From an uncultured Collinsella sp. (GTDB taxonomy: Bacteria; Actinomycetota; Coriobacteriia; Coriobacteriales; Coriobacteriaceae): 28,449 nucleotides of DNA. This document shows, piece after piece, positions 23,482 to 28,449 of the stretch. Made by a program: the position numbers and the translations under genes. The DNA is taken from the NCBI GenBank assembly GCA_934650975.1, contig CAKUFW010000022.1, forward strand, positions 1 to 28,449. Reading direction: 5' to 3'. Position 1 is the stretch's first letter, and every line of letters begins with the position of its first letter. The notes below the pieces were generated by a model that saw only the letters and a program-made list of their open reading frames with translations, was not told where the DNA came from and searched no databases.

Positions 23482-24390
23482 ATGCGGCCCGCTGGCACTC
23501 AGACAAAGCATGACGCCGCGGTGCGCATGCGACGCCGGCTGGGCCTGGCGCCTCGGGCGTACGTGCTGCTGTCTTGCTCGCTCGTGCTGGTCATAGCCGG
23601 TGTTTCGGCTTATGGCATGACGGTGCCGTCCATGGTGCAGGCGCATGCTGCGCGCGAGCTGCATATTGGGCGCAAGGCCAAAAGCGACTTGGGAACGACA
23701 ACTGGATATGCGTGGACGAGCGTGGTCGGGCGCACCGTGTTTGGCGTCGATCCTGCGGACGAGGGCGAGCGGGCGTCCAACGAGATCACGCTGGCAAACG
23801 GCAAGACCATCGTGCTCACCAACACCAAGGTCATTACGGAGCTTTCCAATAACAGTGTGGCTTCTGTCGTTAACAAGGCGGAGCAGCAGAAGGAGCAGGA
23901 TACGCAGCAGGCGGGCAAGCCCGGCGGCTCGGACGGGTCCGGTTCTGGCACCGGTTCGGCGGGCTCGGACGGCGGTTCCGGTTCGGGTTCCGCCTCTGGC
24001 GGTGGATCTTCGAGTGGCGGCTCGACGGACGGCGGTGCCGGCGGCGACACGAGCTCGGGTGGTCTCTCGGCTGCCGAGGAGGAGAGAATCCACAATTGGC
24101 TCGTGACCAAATACAACATGCTCGATGGCTATGTCGCCCGCGCCAATAGCGTGGTCTCGACCTATAACGCAACAGGCGATACCGGGCCGTGCGATAGCCT
24201 GGCCAACGATATGTTCGTCATCCGTGCCGAGTTTGGCCGGCAAACGTTTTCTCCCAAGTCAAAGTGGTATCGGCAATACGCCAACCTGTGGGGCTGCTAC
24301 ACCAATCTGTGCCAATGGGTGGGGCATTACGGCGATGACGACGTCGCGCTCAACAACTTCAATACCAAAGTGGCGGCGATCGCCCTATGA
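23482..24390 (+). CDS. Anchored extracellular protein of unknown function
   Basis: The protein has 302 residues from ATG 23482, with GGAGGAG five bases upstream; the frame is open upstream but only through the hairpin. A basic N-terminus leads to one membrane helix or uncleaved signal (AYVLLSCSLVLVIAGVSAYG, about 32-51). Then come about 90 residues with TLANGKTIVLTNTKVITELS, a Ser/Gly-rich flexible linker (about 148-195) and a C-terminal part of about 105 residues (AEEERIHNWLVTKYNMLDGY ... WYRQYANLWGCYTNLCQWVG) with three Cys. No family is recognised. It is the first gene of an operon with a membrane kinase (overlap ATGA) and an FHA protein, so it may be a sensor, adhesin or pilus-like partner; this is only inference. 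Confidence 0.8.
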   Translation: MRPAGTQTKHDAAVRMRRRLGLAPRAYVLLSCSLVLVIAGVSAYGMTVPSMVQAHAARELHIGRKAKSDLGTTTGYAWTSVVGRTVFGVDPADEGERASNEITLANGKTIVLTNTKVITELSNNSVASVVNKAEQQKEQDTQQAGKPGGSDGSGSGTGSAGSDGGSGSGSASGGGSSSGGSTDGGAGGDTSSGGLSAAEEERIHNWLVTKYNMLDGYVARANSVVSTYNATGDTGPCDSLANDMFVIRAEFGRQTFSPKSKWYRQYANLWGCYTNLCQWVGHYGDDDVALNNFNTKVAAIAL

Positions 24391-26228
24391 CGAATAGCCT
24401 TGCTTCTAGCGCATCGTGCGCGCTAAACCGCGACCCTATGGTGGGCCTGCGCCTGGCGCGCGTTGGAGGGTTTGAGCCTGCTATTGCGCTGAGCCCGGAT
24501 GAGTTGCCCGTCTACCAACGTCGATTTGCGATGCTGTTTGCCGATGACGCCACCATGCGCCGTGGCGGCATCGGCCGCGTGACGCGTGCCGTCAACGCGC
24601 AGGGTGAGGCCGTGGCGCTCAAGCAGCTCATCTTGCCAACGCGCGATGGGTTTGACGATGACGCTGCACACGAGGCGCTGGTCACCAAGTTCGAGGCGGC
24701 GTTTCGTGAGGAGTATGAATGTCATCGCGCCCTCTCGGGCCTTAAGGGCTTTCCCCGCCTCTATGGATGGGGCGAGGTCGACGGCGTGCCCGCGATTGTC
24801 ATGGAATGGGTCGAGGGCGAGACGCTGGCTCGCCTGCGTTCGCGCCTTGCCGTGGACGATGCCGGGCGCCTGTCGCCGCTCGTGGCGGCGCGCTTGGGTC
24901 GCGACCTGTTCGATCTGCTCTGCCGTATGAACCTGGTGGGCGAGGGATTCGTCCATCGCGATATCTCGCCCGCTAATATTATGGTGCGCACGGCGCGCCT
25001 GCCGCTCGACCGACAGCTTGCCGAAGGCACTTTCGACCTGTGCTTGATCGACTTTGGCTCGTCGCTGGCGCTCGAGCCCGCCTCTGCGGCGGCCGGCACC
25101 GGCGGCAAGGCGTCGTTTACCGAGCGCTATGCCACGTTGCGCCGCGCGACGGTGGCCTACGCCCCGCCCGAGATGCTCACCGACGATATTCCCGACCTGC
25201 GCATGCTTCGCATGTCGCCGGCAATCGATGTCTATGCGGCGGCGAGTACGGTCTACGAGCTCATCGCCGGTGTCGCGCCGTACGAAGTAGCGCCGGGTGC
25301 GTCGGGTACTTCGGGCTCGCGCAAAAAGACGCGCGATATCGCCAGCCCTTATCGCCTCAAGATGGATACGCTGCCCGATTATCCCGTCGGCGCCCACGCG
25401 CCCGGCTGCGACTTGACGCAACTGCTGCGACGCGAGCCCGATGTGGCACTTGCCGCGGCCGAGCAGGCTCAGCAACTGGGGCTCGATCCAAATTCCGAGG
25501 ATCTGCGCGATGCGCTGGCGTTTGTCGACGCTCAGCTGTTCGATGTGGTGATGGCCTGCCTGTCCTGCCATCAGGAAGATCGTCCCGAGCCGGCTGCGGT
25601 GGAGGCGGCGCTCTCGACATTTTGCGACCACTATGCGCAAAATGTCGCCCGCTCGCTTCGCGCCGAGCCGCTCATGCCGTGCCCGATGGAGGCGTCGGGG
25701 CACACGGCCCGGCGCGCGGCGATGGTTGGTGCGACGGCGGTATGCGGCGTGCTTTGGGCTGTGGTCGTGGTATCAGCGGCACTGTTGGCGTCGGGCGCCC
25801 ATGTGACGATTGCCGCGGGGCCTCTTATGTGGTCCGGAAAGTTGCCGGGCATCGTCGCCGCGCTGGCGTTGGCGCTGCCGGGCATGGTGGGCATCGCTGC
25901 CGGGGCCTTGGCGCGCGACCGCCGTGCGGGATTCCTGCGGGGCGTGTTGGTCCTTTCTGCCTGCGAGGTTCCGGCGCTGGTCACACTCGCATGTGCCGTG
26001 TTTTCCCAGCATGCCGTGGCGGGTGGCCTGGTGGCCGCCTTACTTGCAACCTATGCGCTCACGTGGTTTTTGCTGGCGATGGGGTTTGCTTTTGAGCTTC
26101 CTGTCGTGTCAGCGCGACGTGCGAAAATTCCCATGGCGACGCCGCTTGCCGGTGGGGCCGCGGCTGCCCGTGCCTTTGGCAGGCCGGCCGAAGTATCTGA
26201 CACTATCTCTGCGACCAAGGAGGGCTAA
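24387..26228 (+). CDS. Membrane Ser/Thr protein kinase
   Basis: The protein has 613 residues; its ATG overlaps the previous stop (ATGA). The kinase domain (about 55-420) is unusual in length: a Gly-rich RRGGIGRVTRAV, Lys79 in EAVALKQL, IVMEWVEGETLARLRSRL, HRDISPANIMV (190-200), IDFGSS (221-226) and AYAPPEML. The usual HRDxKxxN Lys is Ser here; the catalytic Asp192 and Asn remain. A long insert and a helical region (about 300-430) follow, then about four hydrophobic segments (about 440-575) and a short basic cytoplasmic end. It is a third Hanks-type kinase in this window, clearly diverged from the other two. Its partner is most likely the FHA protein four bases downstream. Confidence 0.88.
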   Translation: MTNSLASSASCALNRDPMVGLRLARVGGFEPAIALSPDELPVYQRRFAMLFADDATMRRGGIGRVTRAVNAQGEAVALKQLILPTRDGFDDDAAHEALVTKFEAAFREEYECHRALSGLKGFPRLYGWGEVDGVPAIVMEWVEGETLARLRSRLAVDDAGRLSPLVAARLGRDLFDLLCRMNLVGEGFVHRDISPANIMVRTARLPLDRQLAEGTFDLCLIDFGSSLALEPASAAAGTGGKASFTERYATLRRATVAYAPPEMLTDDIPDLRMLRMSPAIDVYAAASTVYELIAGVAPYEVAPGASGTSGSRKKTRDIASPYRLKMDTLPDYPVGAHAPGCDLTQLLRREPDVALAAAEQAQQLGLDPNSEDLRDALAFVDAQLFDVVMACLSCHQEDRPEPAAVEAALSTFCDHYAQNVARSLRAEPLMPCPMEASGHTARRAAMVGATAVCGVLWAVVVVSAALLASGAHVTIAAGPLMWSGKLPGIVAALALALPGMVGIAAGALARDRRAGFLRGVLVLSACEVPALVTLACAVFSQHAVAGGLVAALLATYALTWFLLAMGFAFELPVVSARRAKIPMATPLAGGAAAARAFGRPAEVSDTISATKEG

Positions 26229-26231
26229 GCT

Positions 26232-27170
26232 ATGGCTTCTCAAGCTGAGCTCACCCCGTGCGGGGCAATGTTTGACATCTTTAAGCGTGCGGCGCACCTG
26301 AGCCATATCGAGCTGTGCGGCCTGGTGCTCTCGAGCCGCCCGCTCGCCGACGGCCGTAGCCCGCAGAGCCGTGCCGCCGATCGCTCCTGGGTTTCGCGCT
26401 TTATCGTGCGCGCGCCGGTCGGCACGCTGCAAGAACGTTATTTTGCCGATTACGGCACCTCGGCCGCGCGCATCATGTCGCAGCTGGCCTTGCGCCGTCG
26501 CAATCCCATGGACGCCGCTGCCGTGACCAATATGGTGTGCGGCCCGGCTGGCGAGCCCATGGTGCGGGCACTCGAGGAATGCCATCAGGACACGAATCTC
26601 TATCGCAATGCGCTCGAGCGCCTGTCGCAGGCGGCTGAGCTCATGCCCGCCGAGCGCGCCGAGGCCATCCTGGTGCTGTTTGTCGCCGTGGGCTGCTCGG
26701 CAGATGTCCGCTCGTCGGTGACCTATGCCATCGACTACGCTCATGCGACCTGTGGCGGCGCCACGTCGACGCCGCGCTCGCTGAGCACATCTTCAGTCAC
26801 AGGCGAGCACGAGGCTTCGCCGGCGCATCCATTGGGACTGCTGCGCGTGCAAAACGGCTACGTGGTGAGCGCCCCGCGCTGGATCCAGCCGAGTGAGGAA
26901 GGCGTCGAGATCGGCGCGCTGGCCACGGGGGAGGGCGACATCACCGACGTCGGCGACGACGTCTCGGCCCGTCATGCCCATATCTGGTGCGATGCTCAAA
27001 ATGTCTGGCACGTCGAGGACTTGTCATCCACCAATGGAACCGTGGTGGTAAACGGTGCCACGAGCGTGTGCATCCAGGTGGAGCCCGGTCGCTCCGCCCA
27101 GCTCAATCCCGGCGACGAGCTCAAGCTCGGCGAATCCACCACCTACGCCATCCTCCTCGGCGCCCTCTAA
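26232..27170 (+). CDS. FHA-domain protein with unknown N-terminal domain
   Basis: The protein has 312 residues from ATG 26232, with AAGGAGG inside the end of the kinase gene. Residues 1-180 are a mostly helical domain without a recognised family (FDIFKRAAHLSHIELCGLVL; GTLQERYFADYGTSAARIMS; ALERLSQAAELMPAERAEAI). A Ser/Thr-rich hinge (about 180-200) leads to an FHA domain (about 225-310): VEIGALATGEGDITDVGDDV, SARHAHIW and EDLSSTNGTVVVNG. The usual GR at the start of the FHA loop is replaced by GA, so phosphate binding may be altered; SxxH and the NG are kept. Probably cytoplasmic, a reader for the kinase immediately upstream. Confidence 0.87.
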   Translation: MASQAELTPCGAMFDIFKRAAHLSHIELCGLVLSSRPLADGRSPQSRAADRSWVSRFIVRAPVGTLQERYFADYGTSAARIMSQLALRRRNPMDAAAVTNMVCGPAGEPMVRALEECHQDTNLYRNALERLSQAAELMPAERAEAILVLFVAVGCSADVRSSVTYAIDYAHATCGGATSTPRSLSTSSVTGEHEASPAHPLGLLRVQNGYVVSAPRWIQPSEEGVEIGALATGEGDITDVGDDVSARHAHIWCDAQNVWHVEDLSSTNGTVVVNGATSVCIQVEPGRSAQLNPGDELKLGESTTYAILLGAL

Positions 27171-27190
27171 CTCTTGGACGCATAACGCAT

Positions 27191-27254
27191 GAGAGTGGAT
27201 AATCTCCCACTTTTGGCCAAGATCCAGGCAAAAAGTGGGAGATTATCCACTCTC
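27191..27254. repeat. Perfect 24-base inverted repeat after the kinase/FHA operon
   Basis: Arms at 27191-27214 and 27231-27254 are exact reverse complements over all 24 bases (GAGAGTGGATAATCTCCC... and ...GGGAGATTATCCACTCTC), with a 16-base loop that can pair further. GCAT/GATGC extends it with one bulge. No T run follows on the plus strand, but an extremely stable stem this close to a stop probably ends or protects the transcript. It resembles in style the hairpin after hypA. Confidence 0.75.
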
Positions 27255-27280
27255 GATGCAGGCTGCGACTTTTCCGTCCG

Positions 27281-27371
27281 AGGGGCCATCTCGCCCCTTG
27301 ACGGTCACCCGGGGTAAACCTTTACCGCCCGCCTATATTTGCCGAAATTACACTTGACGGCGGGGTACAAT
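27281..27371 (+). promoter_or_regulatory. Promoter and operator region of PFOR
   Basis: TACAAT at 27366-27371 is the best -10, without a -35 at the right distance. Upstream lies the perfect palindrome GGTAAA-CC-TTTACC (27313-27326), centred about 58 bases before the presumed start, a distance suiting an activator. The 8-mer CTTGACGG occurs at 27297-27304 and 27353-27360. A short stem AGGGGC/GCCCCT lies at 27281-27298. No Rex-type site (TTGTGA-N6-TCACAA) is seen. Confidence 0.45.
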
Positions 27372-27377
27372 AAACCA

Positions 27378-28449
<1,072 letters not shown>

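Noticed and set aside
24423..25703. Minus-strand frame of 426 codons opposite the third kinase
   Set aside because: Shadow of the kinase gene, which has clear HRD and DFG motifs on the plus strand.

Overview
The window looks like a chromosomal segment of a gut anaerobic actinobacterium of class Coriobacteriia, most likely Collinsella. The reasons are its high GC, a mycobacterial-type cell-wall kinase cluster (PknB with PASTA repeats, PstP, FhaA/FhaB, RodA/PBP), a mannose-family PTS operon with a DUF956 gene, and pyruvate:ferredoxin oxidoreductase. The genus is inferred from gene content, not from a search.

Layout. (1) Positions 1-3754 hold a truncated TetR regulator, twin palindromic operators, and a divergent pair: a 925-residue Fe-S/FAD oxidoreductase and an orphan hypA, closed by a long hairpin. 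(2) Positions 3755-7378 hold an AT-rich promoter region, PTS genes for EIIAB, EIIC and EIID, a terminator, then DUF956 (manO). (3) Positions 7379-8523 are accessory: a cluster of imperfect hairpin repeats, tRNA-Arg(CCU), degenerate tRNA 3'-end fragments, and a 41-residue membrane peptide whose mRNA has several marks of a type I toxin. (4) Positions 8524-18665, minus strand, are a growth and division signalling cluster: membrane-polytopic kinase, FhaA, FhaB, PstP phosphatase, a single-chain RodA/FtsW-PBP fusion, PknB. (5) Positions 18808-23238 hold a YcxB-like membrane protein and the dnaX-ybaB-recR cluster. (6) Positions 23311-27170 hold a second signalling operon: unknown anchored extracellular protein, membrane kinase, FHA protein. 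(7) Positions 27171-28449 hold a long perfect hairpin, a regulated promoter, a structured leader of about 275 nt and the start of PFOR.

How it fits together. The minus-strand cluster carries two Hanks-type kinases, one phosphatase and two FHA readers around a fused SEDS polymerase/transpeptidase, so phosphorylation probably tunes wall synthesis. The plus-strand operon is a third, less familiar kinase/FHA unit. The most novel-looking items are the candidate type I toxin-antitoxin locus (8049-8345), the candidate PFOR leader RNA, the orphan kinase/FHA operon and the intergenic hairpin elements. All RNA and promoter claims are read by eye and have not been folded or searched.
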